Of a stretch of DNA of 64,000 bases, positions 42,616 through 50,689 are shown piece by piece. The notes below the pieces were generated by a model, which saw only the letters and a list, made by a program, of their open reading frames with translations, made no database searches and had not been told where the DNA came from. Position 1 is the stretch's first letter. Each line of letters begins with the position of its first letter. The position numbers were made by a program, and so were the translations under genes. The stretch is from Aurantibacter_A sp965215845 (lineage in GTDB: Bacteria; Bacteroidota; Bacteroidia; Flavobacteriales; Flavobacteriaceae), in assembly GCA_965215845.1 (NCBI GenBank), contig CBDCEL010000004.1, positions 1,798,001 to 1,862,000 of the forward strand. The letters are read 5' to 3'.

Positions 42616-43116
42616 ATGGACAATCCTTTGGTAACCCCCGAATGGGGACTGATTTTTTGGACGGCATTATCTTTTTTCATTCTCCTTTTCATATTGGGAA
42701 AGTTTGCTTGGAAACCGATTTTAAATTCGGTGAATGACCGGGAGAAATCGATTAAGGATGCCTTGGCCGAGGCGGAAAACGCCCGGAAGGAAATGCAGAA
42801 CCTACAGGCGGACAACGAACGTATTCTTAAAGAGGCTCGAGCCGAAAGAGAGTCAATGTTGAAAGATGCCCGCGATATGAAGAACAAGATCGTTTCAGAT
42901 GCCAAGGAAGCTGCGCAGGTCGAGGCCGATAAAATGATCAAGCAGGCACAGGAAACCATCGATAGTGAAAAGAAAGCGGCCGTTGCCGATATCAAAAGCC
43001 AAGTAGCCGATCTTTCAGTAGAGATTGCCGAGAAGGTGATTAAGGAACAACTGTCAAACAAGGACAAGCAATTGAAATTGGTCGACGACATGTTGGGCGA
43101 TATTAAATTGAACTAA
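42616..43116 (+). CDS. atpF: F-type ATP synthase subunit b
   Basis: 166 residues: N-terminal membrane anchor GLIFWTALSFFILLFILGKFAWKPI, then a long charged helix (ALAEAENARKEMQNLQADNERIL onward) that forms the peripheral stalk dimer, ending LKLVDDMLGDIKLN. Standard length. The stop is followed three bases later by atpH. Confidence 0.95.
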   Translation: MDNPLVTPEWGLIFWTALSFFILLFILGKFAWKPILNSVNDREKSIKDALAEAENARKEMQNLQADNERILKEARAERESMLKDARDMKNKIVSDAKEAAQVEADKMIKQAQETIDSEKKAAVADIKSQVADLSVEIAEKVIKEQLSNKDKQLKLVDDMLGDIKLN

Positions 43117-43119
43117 GGT

Positions 43120-43659
43120 ATGGGCAATTCAAGGGCAGCTATTAGATATGCAAAGGCAATTCTCGATTTAGCGGTAGATAATAAAGCTACGGCAGCCGTG
43201 GAGAAAGATATGCGTTCGGTGGTAGAGACAATTTCAGGAAGTTCAGAGCTGCGCGAGATGTTGGCTAGCCCTGTAATCAAGGGCTCTGACAAAAGAGAGG
43301 CCCTTACTTCTATTTTCAAGGGAGGGCATGCCATTTCAGAAGGTCTGATCGGAATGTTGGTCGACAATAAAAGGGTTGGTTTGTTGAATGAGGTTGCCGA
43401 AAAGTTTATCATTCTTAATGAGGAATTAAAAGGAGAAGGCGTTGCATTTGTAACTACGGCCGTTCCTTTGACCAAAGATTTGGAAGAGAGGATTTTGAAA
43501 CAAGTCGAAGCTATGACCGGCAACAAGGTCGTTATAGAGAACAAAATCGATGAAAGTATCGTTGGTGGGTTTATCCTCCGTGTGGGTGATTTGCAATACG
43601 ATGCAAGTATTTCGAACAAGTTGAACAATTTAAAGCGAGAATTCGCAAGTAGTATATAA
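43120..43659 (+). CDS. atpH: F-type ATP synthase subunit delta
   Basis: 179 residues: N-terminal helical domain beginning SRAAIRYAKAILDLA (the RYAKAL-type start) and a C-terminal domain with GKxVVIENKIDESIVGGFILRVGD, the conserved GGxxxxxGD segment. It ties the F1 head to the stalk. Sixty bases follow before atpA, including a short tandem repeat at 43687-43713. Confidence 0.95.
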   Translation: MGNSRAAIRYAKAILDLAVDNKATAAVEKDMRSVVETISGSSELREMLASPVIKGSDKREALTSIFKGGHAISEGLIGMLVDNKRVGLLNEVAEKFIILNEELKGEGVAFVTTAVPLTKDLEERILKQVEAMTGNKVVIENKIDESIVGGFILRVGDLQYDASISNKLNNLKREFASSI

Positions 43660-43686
43660 TCATAAAGCAAGACAAAAGATTTATAA

Positions 43687-43713
43687 AGTCTGACGTCTAA
43701 AGTCTAACGTCTA
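43687..43713. repeat. 14-base tandem repeat between atpH and atpA
   Basis: AGTCTGACGTCTA (43687-43699) is followed after one base by AGTCTAACGTCTA (43701-43713), one substitution apart. No coding role; slippage product or fragment of a dispersed repeat. Confidence 0.55.
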
Positions 43714-43719
43714 GGAAAT

Positions 43720-45300
43720 ATGGCAGGAGTAAAAGCCGCTGAAGTATCAGCAATCTTAAAGAAACAATTATCAGGGTTCGAGGCTACGGCCAGTTTGGAT
43801 GAAGTGGGAACCGTATTGCAGGTGGGTGATGGTATTGCCCGCGTCTACGGATTATCAAACGCGCAATATGGTGAACTTGTTGAATTCGAAGGCGGATTGG
43901 AAGGAATCGTCCTTAATCTCGAAGAAGATAATGTAGGGGTCGTTTTATTGGGTCACTCAAAAGAAGTCAAGGAAGGTGCAGTTGTGAAACGTACCCAGCG
44001 TATTGCTTCTTTGAAAGTAGGTGAAGGTATCGTCGGCCGTGTGGTTGATACGCTTGGCAATCCGATAGATGGAAAAGGTCCTATCTCTGGGGAAACCTAT
44101 GAGATGCCATTGGAGCGCAAGGCACCCGGGGTAATTTTCCGTGAGCCCGTGACAGAGCCATTACAAAGTGGTATCAAGGCAATCGATGCGATGATTCCTG
44201 TAGGTAGGGGTCAGCGTGAACTGGTAATTGGTGACCGTCAGACAGGTAAGACGACCGTTTGTATCGATACCATCTTGAATCAAAAGGAATTCTACGATGC
44301 TGGAGAGCCCGTTTACTGTATTTATGTAGCTGTTGGACAAAAGGCTTCCACCGTGGCAGGTATTGCACAGGTGTTGGAAGATAGGGGAGCCTTGGCCTAT
44401 ACCACCATTGTGGCCGCGAATGCCTCCGATCCTGCACCGATGCAGGTATATGCACCCATGGCCGGTGCTTCTATCGGGGAATATTTCCGAGATACCGGCC
44501 GTCCGGCATTGATTATTTATGATGATTTGTCAAAACAAGCCGTTGCCTATCGTGAGGTGTCTTTGTTATTGAGAAGACCACCGGGGCGTGAAGCCTATCC
44601 TGGTGATGTTTTCTACTTGCACTCTAGATTGTTGGAAAGGGCTGCAAAAATCATCGATGATGATTCAATTGCAAAGAACATGAACGATTTGCCCGATGTT
44701 CTGAAGCCAATGGTAAAAGGAGGAGGTTCGCTTACGGCCTTGCCGATTATTGAGACGCAGGCAGGTGACGTATCCGCATATATTCCAACGAACGTAATTT
44801 CGATTACGGACGGTCAAATATTCCTCGAGCAAGATTTGTTCAACCAAGGTGTCCGCCCAGCGATTAACGTTGGTATTTCGGTATCTCGGGTTGGTGGTAA
44901 TGCGCAGGTCAAGTCCATGAAGAAAGTGGCCGGTACCTTAAAATTGGATCAGGCTCAGTTCCGTGAACTGGAGGCATTTGCCAAGTTTGGGTCCGATTTG
45001 GACGCAGCTACCTTGAACGTCATCGAAAAAGGGCGACGTAATGTTGAGATTTTGAAGCAAGCACAGAACGACCCGTTTACCGTTGAAGATCAGATTGCAA
45101 TTATTTACGCAGGTTCGAAGAACTTGTTGCGAGACGTTCCTGTTGAAAAGGTAAAGGAATTCGAGCGTGATTATATTGAATTCTTGAATACCAAGCACAG
45201 AGATGTTTTGGATACTTTGAAATCTGGAAAACTGACCGATGAGGTGACCGATACTCTGACGGCCGTTGCGAAAGATTTATCAGGAAAGTATAGAAATTAG
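43720..45300 (+). CDS. atpA: F-type ATP synthase subunit alpha
   Basis: 526 residues, the regulatory nucleotide-binding subunit of F1. N-terminal beta-barrel, Walker A GDRQTGKT (171-178), AIDAMIPVGRGQREL just before it, LIIYDDLSKQAVAYRE (Walker B side) and the alpha-subunit motif VGISVSRVGGNAQVKSM. The final segment is the helical bundle. Length is normal. It precedes atpG; the catalytic beta subunit is not in this window. Confidence 0.97.
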   Translation: MAGVKAAEVSAILKKQLSGFEATASLDEVGTVLQVGDGIARVYGLSNAQYGELVEFEGGLEGIVLNLEEDNVGVVLLGHSKEVKEGAVVKRTQRIASLKVGEGIVGRVVDTLGNPIDGKGPISGETYEMPLERKAPGVIFREPVTEPLQSGIKAIDAMIPVGRGQRELVIGDRQTGKTTVCIDTILNQKEFYDAGEPVYCIYVAVGQKASTVAGIAQVLEDRGALAYTTIVAANASDPAPMQVYAPMAGASIGEYFRDTGRPALIIYDDLSKQAVAYREVSLLLRRPPGREAYPGDVFYLHSRLLERAAKIIDDDSIAKNMNDLPDVLKPMVKGGGSLTALPIIETQAGDVSAYIPTNVISITDGQIFLEQDLFNQGVRPAINVGISVSRVGGNAQVKSMKKVAGTLKLDQAQFRELEAFAKFGSDLDAATLNVIEKGRRNVEILKQAQNDPFTVEDQIAIIYAGSKNLLRDVPVEKVKEFERDYIEFLNTKHRDVLDTLKSGKLTDEVTDTLTAVAKDLSGKYRN

Positions 45301-45344
45301 TTAAGAGGGGTAGAATTATAGTAGAGAACTCATAACTCGAAGGA

Positions 45345-46199
45345 ATGGCCAACTTAAAGGAAATACGTAATAGGATAGCATCGGTCTCATCGACGATGCA
45401 GATTACCAGTGCCATGAAAATGGTATCGGCGGCCAAGCTGAAAAAGGCACAAGATGCCATTACGGCAATGCGACCTTATGCGAATAAGTTGACCGAGTTG
45501 TTGCAGAACTTGAGCGGAAGCCTTGACGCGGGAAATAAATATGCCGATGACCGAGAAGTGAACAAAGTGTTGGTCGTTGCCATTACCTCGAATCGAGGAT
45601 TGTGTGGGGCCTTCAATTCCAACATCATCAAGCAGGCCACGGTATTGATTGAGGAGACCTATTCGGACAAGCAAGTTGATGTTATTGCGATTGGAAAAAA
45701 GGCCAACGACATTCTTCGAAAGAAAAATAGTGTAATCGATAATCATAGCGGTGTTTACGATGACTTGACCTTCGAAAATGTCGCGGCTATTGCAGAGGAT
45801 TTGATGAACCGCTTTACAAGTGGCGACTATGATAGAATTGAATTGGTCTACAATAAATTCAAGAACGCGGCCACTCAAATAATCATGACCGAACAGTTCT
45901 TGCCAATAGTACCTATTGAGGGCGCCGAAGGCGTAAACAAAGATTATATTTTTGAACCTTCGAAACCCGAGATTGTCGAACAATTGATTCCGAAATCACT
46001 GAAGACGCAGTTGTACAAGGCAGTAAGGGACTCATTTGCGAGTGAGCATGGGGCACGTATGACCGCAATGCATAAAGCCACCGATAACGCGACCGAGCTG
46101 AGAGATCAGTTGAAGTTGACCTACAACAAAGCCAGACAAGCGGCCATTACCAACGAAATCCTTGAAATTGTTGGTGGAGCGGAAGCCCTGAACAATTAG
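45345..46199 (+). CDS. atpG: F-type ATP synthase subunit gamma
   Basis: 284 residues. N-terminal helix LKEIRNRIASVSSTMQITSAMKMVSAAKLKKAQ, central Rossmann-like SNRGLCGAFNSNI, and the C-terminal helix ARMTAMHKATDNATELRDQLKLTYNKARQAAITNEILEIVGGAEAL that turns in the head. It is the last gene of the operon and its final codons are part of a 54-base tandem repeat that continues past the stop. Confidence 0.96.
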   Translation: MANLKEIRNRIASVSSTMQITSAMKMVSAAKLKKAQDAITAMRPYANKLTELLQNLSGSLDAGNKYADDREVNKVLVVAITSNRGLCGAFNSNIIKQATVLIEETYSDKQVDVIAIGKKANDILRKKNSVIDNHSGVYDDLTFENVAAIAEDLMNRFTSGDYDRIELVYNKFKNAATQIIMTEQFLPIVPIEGAEGVNKDYIFEPSKPEIVEQLIPKSLKTQLYKAVRDSFASEHGARMTAMHKATDNATELRDQLKLTYNKARQAAITNEILEIVGGAEALNN

Positions 46200-46308
46200 A
46201 CGGAGCCTCGGCGACGTCAAATTCACGAAGCAGCGGAAGCTTTGAACAATTAGACGTAGCCCTGGCGGAGTCAAATTCCAAAGGAGCGGAAGCTTTGAAC
46301 AATTAATC
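46176..46308 (+). repeat. tandem repeat (about 54 bases, 2.5 copies) at the end of atpG
   Basis: The motif GCGGAAGC..TGAACAATTA occurs at 46179, 46233 and 46286; the following GAC-(G/T)AGCC...GCG...GTCAAATTC spacer is also repeated with substitutions. The first copy encodes the end of subunit gamma (EALNN, stop); the others are untranslated duplicates, so the tail of the gene was amplified. Confidence 0.75.
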
Positions 46309-46362
46309 TTTTGAAGACTTGACGGCCATTTGGGTGGCAATACGTTTCATAAAACATAGCAC

Positions 46363-46395
46363 AAACCTCACTACTGTGAGGTTTTTTCTTTTTAT
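46363..46395 (+). terminator. intrinsic terminator of the ATP synthase operon
   Basis: Perfect stem AAACCTCAC (46363-46371) / GTGAGGTTT (46376-46384), 4-base loop, followed by a T-rich run to 46395. About 160 bases after the atpG stop. Confidence 0.85.
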
Positions 46396-46455
46396 GATCC
46401 CAAAGAACATTATTCCCGTATGTATTGCATAAAAGTTCCTCCCAATTCAAAACGT

Positions 46456-46923
46456 ATGAAAATGAAAAAATACTTATGCTCGATTTTGATTGTATCACAG
46501 TTTGTGGTCGGTTGCTCGGTAAAGAAAAATTTAGAAATCAGCGCCCCTTTTAAGTTAGGAGCCCCTTTTGGACAAAAGTGGGTGATTGAAGCTAATCCTA
46601 TGAAATCTGGTTATGACGTAATAATTCCCATTTTGAGTTTGGATGAAGACGATGCCGTTTTGCATAATCTGTACCATCAAGATCAAATGGCCCCTGTGGA
46701 AATCGAAATGCGAGAAATCGGAATGGTGGCAGTCGCTCGATTTGACACAAATGGGAAATTTAAAACGGAGCCTGATAAAGAAACCTTCCCTTTTCAATTA
46801 AATGAGACGGAGGGGGTTCTCAGCTATCTCCAAAAAAAACGGGTGAGGTATATAAAGGTCAATGGCATTCAAAAGAAACCTATTATTTCTTACCCATCTT
46901 TGGCCGCAAGGCATCGCCAATAG
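46456..46923 (+). CDS. small lipoprotein of unknown function
   Basis: 155 residues. From ATG 46456 it starts MKMKKYLCSILIVSQFVVGCSVKK, a lipoprotein signal with VVGC lipobox (Cys20). An in-frame ATG at 46420 would add 12 polar residues and is rejected; a second possible ATG is 46462. The mature part has alternating hydrophobic residues suggesting a beta-rich fold and contains no motif I recognise. It lies alone between the ATPase terminator and the flippase operon promoter. Confidence 0.7.
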   Translation: MKMKKYLCSILIVSQFVVGCSVKKNLEISAPFKLGAPFGQKWVIEANPMKSGYDVIIPILSLDEDDAVLHNLYHQDQMAPVEIEMREIGMVAVARFDTNGKFKTEPDKETFPFQLNETEGVLSYLQKKRVRYIKVNGIQKKPIISYPSLAARHRQ

Positions 46924-46939
46924 GTCACTAGTGGTAAAC

Positions 46940-46970
46940 TTTGCTGCAAGTGCGTAAATGGGTACTTTTG
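46940..46970 (+). promoter_or_regulatory. promoter (TTTG-N19-TACTTTTG) for the flippase-dut operon
   Basis: TTTG 46940-46943, 19 bases, TACTTTTG 46963-46970, a full consensus match. Start near 46975, which lies downstream of the ATG at 46958 and decides the flippase start (TTG 46991). Confidence 0.75.
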
Positions 46971-46990
46971 AACCTCAAAAGGCGGCACTA

Positions 46991-48457
46991 TTGAATCCAC
47001 TTAAGAAATTATTTAAGCAGACGGCTATTTATGGCCTGGCTACGGTGCTTCCGAGAATGCTTTCGTTTCTTTTGGTGCCTATCTATACAGAGGTAATGGC
47101 GCCGGAAAAATACGGTGTGGTCACGATTATCTATTCGTGGTTCGCGATTTTCAATATTTTTTTGGCCTACGGTATGGAAACCGCATTCTTTCGCTTTTAT
47201 AATAAATCCGAGGACAAGCATTCCGTTGTTTCCACCTCGTTGATTTCAATAATGATAAGTACCGCACTTTTCGTCGCTTTGGGAATGCTATTTCAAGGGG
47301 GCTGGAGCCATGTTCTCGGAATCGATCAGACCTATATTAAATATCTTTTTTTGATATTGGCCTTAGATGCGCTGGCCATCGTCCCCTTTGCATGGTTACG
47401 GGCCAATGAAAAACCAATGAAGTATGCAGTAATAAAGACGTTCAACGTGGCTGTTTATCTAGGGTTGACCATATTCTTCCTTCTGCTATTGCCAAAGCTG
47501 CAAGACGTGGGTTCCGACGGTTTTCTGGGATGGTTGTACAGGCCTGATTTTGAAATCTCATATATACTTACCGCAAACTTGATAGCCAGTGGCATCACTT
47601 TGTTGATCATGTTGCCGTTGTACCTGAAAAACAACTATTCTTTCGACAGTACCCTGTGGAAAAAAATGCTCAAATATGCATGGCCCGTATTGATTGCGGG
47701 CATCGCCTTTACGATCAACGAGGTATTCGATAAGATTCTGTTAGAGCGTCTGTTACCTGATAATATCTCATCGGCCGAGGTAGGCAAATATGCTGCCTGC
47801 TATAAATTGGGAATGTTCATGACACTTTTCGGAACCGCGTTCAGATTAGGAATCGAGCCTTTTTTCTTTAGCCATGCCGAAAGCGAAAATCCTCAGAGGG
47901 CCTATGCCCAGATTACCAATTATTTTGTGGTTATCGGAAGTGTGATATTTCTATCAGTGGTTGTATTTGCCGATGTATTGAAGGTGCTTTTTGTTCGTGA
48001 CGAGGCGTATTGGGAAGCTATGAAAATCGTTCCCATTATACTTTTGGCCAGTTTCTTTCTAGGCATCTACCACAATCTTTCGGTCTGGTACAAGGTGACG
48101 GATAAAACACGCTATGGCGCCTTTATATCGGTAATCGGAGCAATTATAACAATTGGTATAAATTTTATATTTATTCCGATCATAGGCTATATGGCTTCTG
48201 CAATTGCGACCTTATCGGCCTATGGAAGTATGATGGTACTCTCTTATTATCTGGGAAAATCGCATTACCCTGTACCCTATAACTTTCGAAAAATCATTTT
48301 TTACTTGGGGCTTTCAATATTGTTCTCAGTCCTTTCATTTTATGTTTTCAATAGGAATTTAATAGTGGGCAGTGTTTTACTTTTACTGTTTCTGGGCTTG
48401 GTGTATAAAATGGAAAACGAGATGTTAAAGAGAATATTTTTAAAACAAAAGAACTGA
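46991..48457 (+). CDS. MOP-superfamily flippase (polysaccharide/lipid flippase)
   Basis: 488 residues, about 14 hydrophobic helices. The start MNPLKKLFKQTAIYGLATVLPRMLSFLLVPIYTEVM is typical of a flavobacterial branch of the Wzx/MurJ-like MOP flippases. It begins at TTG 46991 because the promoter TTTG-N19-TACTTTTG ends at 46970; the ATG at 46958 would be upstream of the transcript. It is followed two bases later by dut and then three envelope genes, a widespread Bacteroidota order. The substrate is a lipid-linked saccharide of unknown identity, probably different from that of the first flippase. Confidence 0.85.
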   Translation: MNPLKKLFKQTAIYGLATVLPRMLSFLLVPIYTEVMAPEKYGVVTIIYSWFAIFNIFLAYGMETAFFRFYNKSEDKHSVVSTSLISIMISTALFVALGMLFQGGWSHVLGIDQTYIKYLFLILALDALAIVPFAWLRANEKPMKYAVIKTFNVAVYLGLTIFFLLLLPKLQDVGSDGFLGWLYRPDFEISYILTANLIASGITLLIMLPLYLKNNYSFDSTLWKKMLKYAWPVLIAGIAFTINEVFDKILLERLLPDNISSAEVGKYAACYKLGMFMTLFGTAFRLGIEPFFFSHAESENPQRAYAQITNYFVVIGSVIFLSVVVFADVLKVLFVRDEAYWEAMKIVPIILLASFFLGIYHNLSVWYKVTDKTRYGAFISVIGAIITIGINFIFIPIIGYMASAIATLSAYGSMMVLSYYLGKSHYPVPYNFRKIIFYLGLSILFSVLSFYVFNRNLIVGSVLLLLFLGLVYKMENEMLKRIFLKQKN

Positions 48458-48458
48458 G

Positions 48459-48893
48459 ATGAAAATCGGAATTATCAATAAATCGGTCCATGACCTTCCC
48501 GATTATGAAACGGGAGCCTCAGCAGGAATGGATCTGAGAGCCAATATTTCTGAACCTGTAACGTTACAACCTTTAGAGCGGGTTATCATCAAAACAGGAC
48601 TTTTTATCGAGCTTCCAGTGGGCTATGAGGCGCAGGTCCGTCCGCGGAGCGGATTGGCCGCAAAAAAAGGAATAACCGTACTCAATGCACCGGGTACCAT
48701 CGATGCGGATTATCGAGGGGAAATCGGGGTCATTTTGGTGAATCTGTCCAACCAACCATTCACAATTGAAAACGGGGAGCGTGTCGCACAATTGGTGATT
48801 GCCAAGCATGAACGCGCGGAGTGGCTCGAGGTTGAAGAACTTTCCAAAACGGCAAGAGGTAAAGGCGGTTTTGGAAGTACGGGGGTGAAGTAG
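48459..48893 (+). CDS. dut: dUTP diphosphatase
   Basis: 144 residues. Hydrolyses dUTP to dUMP and diphosphate, keeping uracil out of DNA. All five dUTPase motifs are seen: AGMDLRAN (1), RPRSGLAAKKG (2), GTIDADYRGEIGVI (3), RVAQLVI (4) and the C-terminal RGKGGFGSTG (5). A trimeric enzyme of normal length. It overlaps nothing and starts two bases after the flippase. Confidence 0.97.
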   Translation: MKIGIINKSVHDLPDYETGASAGMDLRANISEPVTLQPLERVIIKTGLFIELPVGYEAQVRPRSGLAAKKGITVLNAPGTIDADYRGEIGVILVNLSNQPFTIENGERVAQLVIAKHERAEWLEVEELSKTARGKGGFGSTGVK

Positions 48894-48963
48894 CAATGTT
48901 TATATGGTAGGGTTGCACGAGTACTTCCGTGGGACGCTTTTTGAAGTTTACTTGAAACGATTT

Positions 48964-49899
48964 ATGAGAACAGGTAGATACATGCTTTTTTTAATTGGGA
49001 TTGTACTAATTCCCTGTGCCGGGTTTTCCCAAGAAGAAACACCGGAAATCGATGTTGAAGAAAGTGCCGAGGTCTTTTTAGCGGAGTTTACCGATGATTT
49101 TCAAGAGAACTTTTTTGAGGCCCTAAAGCAGAAGGGAATCGAAAATTACGATAAAGCCATCAACCTTTTGTTGAAATGCAAACAACTGCAACCCAACAAC
49201 GTCGTCGTAGACCATGAGTTGGCAAAGGCTTATTTGGAAGACGGGCAGTACATTGTCGGACAGACCTATGCAATTACCGCGGTCAATTCAGACCCTGGCA
49301 ACCTCTGGTATCTTGATACTTTGGTCAAGCTTGTACAAAAACAAGGAAATTCAGTCGATGGAATAGAATCAGAACTGGCATTTTCAGACAATAAGCTGAA
49401 AGAGAACTTGGCATTGATTTATTACAAGCAGAAGAAATATGAAAAAGCACTTGAAATTCTTGAGCCCGTAGATGAATCCATATTTTCAGAGGAATTGGAG
49501 TCTAAAATCAAGGATTCGATGAAAAGGAAAGAGAGCAATTCGCATAAAACTGAATTTACGATCGTTAATTCGGGGAATTCAGACCCTTCACAAGGGTATA
49601 AGTCCCAAATACAGGGTTTAATACGAATCAACAGTAATCAGCAGCTCTTGAAGGTCAGTGAGGAGGCTTTGGACAATTTCCCGCTGCAACCTTTCTTCTA
49701 TTATGCTTATGGCTATGCCTTAAACCAAGAAAACAAGCATCGCGAAGCAATTGAAGTACTGGAGTCTGGCATTGATTATTTATTGAACGACGTCTCGTTG
49801 GCTAATAAAATCTATACACAGCTGGCAGAGGCCTATACTGCGATGAACAATTCGGTCAAGGCGAATATGTATCTTAGCAAAGTAAAACCCGGATTTTAG
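48964..49899 (+). CDS. periplasmic TPR-repeat protein
   Basis: 311 residues. From ATG 48964 the sequence begins MRTGRYMLFLIGIVLIPCAGFSQ, a signal peptide; an in-frame ATG at 48904 and a TTG at 48952 give longer N-termini and are less likely. The mature part is helix-rich with TPR-like pairs (IENYDKAINLLLKCKQLQPNN; VVDHELAKAYLEDGQYIVGQTYAITAVNSDP; HREAIEVLESGIDYLLND). It is a probable scaffold in the envelope, located between dut and a DUF4292 lipoprotein. Specific function unknown. Confidence 0.82.
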   Translation: MRTGRYMLFLIGIVLIPCAGFSQEETPEIDVEESAEVFLAEFTDDFQENFFEALKQKGIENYDKAINLLLKCKQLQPNNVVVDHELAKAYLEDGQYIVGQTYAITAVNSDPGNLWYLDTLVKLVQKQGNSVDGIESELAFSDNKLKENLALIYYKQKKYEKALEILEPVDESIFSEELESKIKDSMKRKESNSHKTEFTIVNSGNSDPSQGYKSQIQGLIRINSNQQLLKVSEEALDNFPLQPFFYYAYGYALNQENKHREAIEVLESGIDYLLNDVSLANKIYTQLAEAYTAMNNSVKANMYLSKVKPGF

Positions 49900-49903
49900 C
49901 CCC

Positions 49904-50689
49904 ATGCAAATTCTCAGAAGTCTCTCTGTTGTTTTTCTTCTATTCTTTTTTTTGACCTCTTGCGGCACAAAAAAAATTGTTTCCGATGGAACCGTCAATG
50001 AACGGCTGTCGGCCAAAAACATTATCCGCCAACATTATTTGAACGAGATTGGTTTCAAGACCCTAGCGGGAAAATTGAAAATCGACTACTCCGATGGGGA
50101 AGATTCGCAAAGCTTGGCCGTCAGTCTGAGAATGGAAAAGGATAAGGTAATATGGATCAGCGCTCCTTTTGGAGTCGTTAAGGCTTATATTACCCCTGAT
50201 CGCGTAAGTTTCTATAATAAATTGGACAATGAATATTTCGATGGGGATTTTTCCTTCTTGAGCAATCTATTGGGCACTGAACTAGATTTTGAAAAGGTGC
50301 AGAACCTTCTGTTGGGCCAAGCATTGTTTGATTTGAGGGATGAGGGCTATACCTCATCGGTATTGGCAGGGAATTACGAATTGAAGCCAAAAAACCCGGG
50401 TACGCTGTTCAAGACCCTATTTCGGATCGAGCCCAAGAACTTCAAAATGGCGACACAGCAATTATCACAACCGCTGCGCAAACGTGTTTTGGATGTTAGC
50501 TATAAGAATTATCAGAAAGTCCATAAGTGGATTTTACCCGACGAAATCAATATTGTGGCCATCGAAAACGATAGAAAGAATACTATCGATATCGAATACC
50601 GAAATATTGAATTTGACGAACCGGTTCGCTTCCCCTACAAGATTCCCGATGGCTATAAAAAGATCGTCTTGACCCTAAATGACTTCTAA
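49904..50689 (+). CDS. DUF4292 lipoprotein
   Basis: 261 residues: MQILRSLSVVFLLFFFLTSCGTKK is a lipoprotein signal (TSC lipobox). The mature part, LNEIGFKTLAGKLKIDYSDGEDSQSLAVSLRMEKDKVIWISAPFGV and VYNKLDNEYFDGDF-type strands, belongs to DUF4292, a LolB/LolA-like fold family of Bacteroidota. A lipoprotein-sorting role is possible by resemblance. Starts five bases after the TPR gene and overlaps the EnvC-like gene by 11 bases. Confidence 0.85.
   Translation: MQILRSLSVVFLLFFFLTSCGTKKIVSDGTVNERLSAKNIIRQHYLNEIGFKTLAGKLKIDYSDGEDSQSLAVSLRMEKDKVIWISAPFGVVKAYITPDRVSFYNKLDNEYFDGDFSFLSNLLGTELDFEKVQNLLLGQALFDLRDEGYTSSVLAGNYELKPKNPGTLFKTLFRIEPKNFKMATQQLSQPLRKRVLDVSYKNYQKVHKWILPDEINIVAIENDRKNTIDIEYRNIEFDEPVRFPYKIPDGYKKIVLTLNDF

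Noticed and set aside
42594..43091. 165-residue Ser/Ala-rich frame antisense to atpF
   Set aside because: Mirror of the charged coiled-coil codons of subunit b; no start context or promoter.
43113..43670. 185-residue frame antisense to atpH
   Set aside because: Composition is the complement of the delta subunit gene; the sense strand is certain.
45387..45983. 198-residue frame antisense to atpG
   Set aside because: Mirror of a certain gamma-subunit gene; no recognisable domain.
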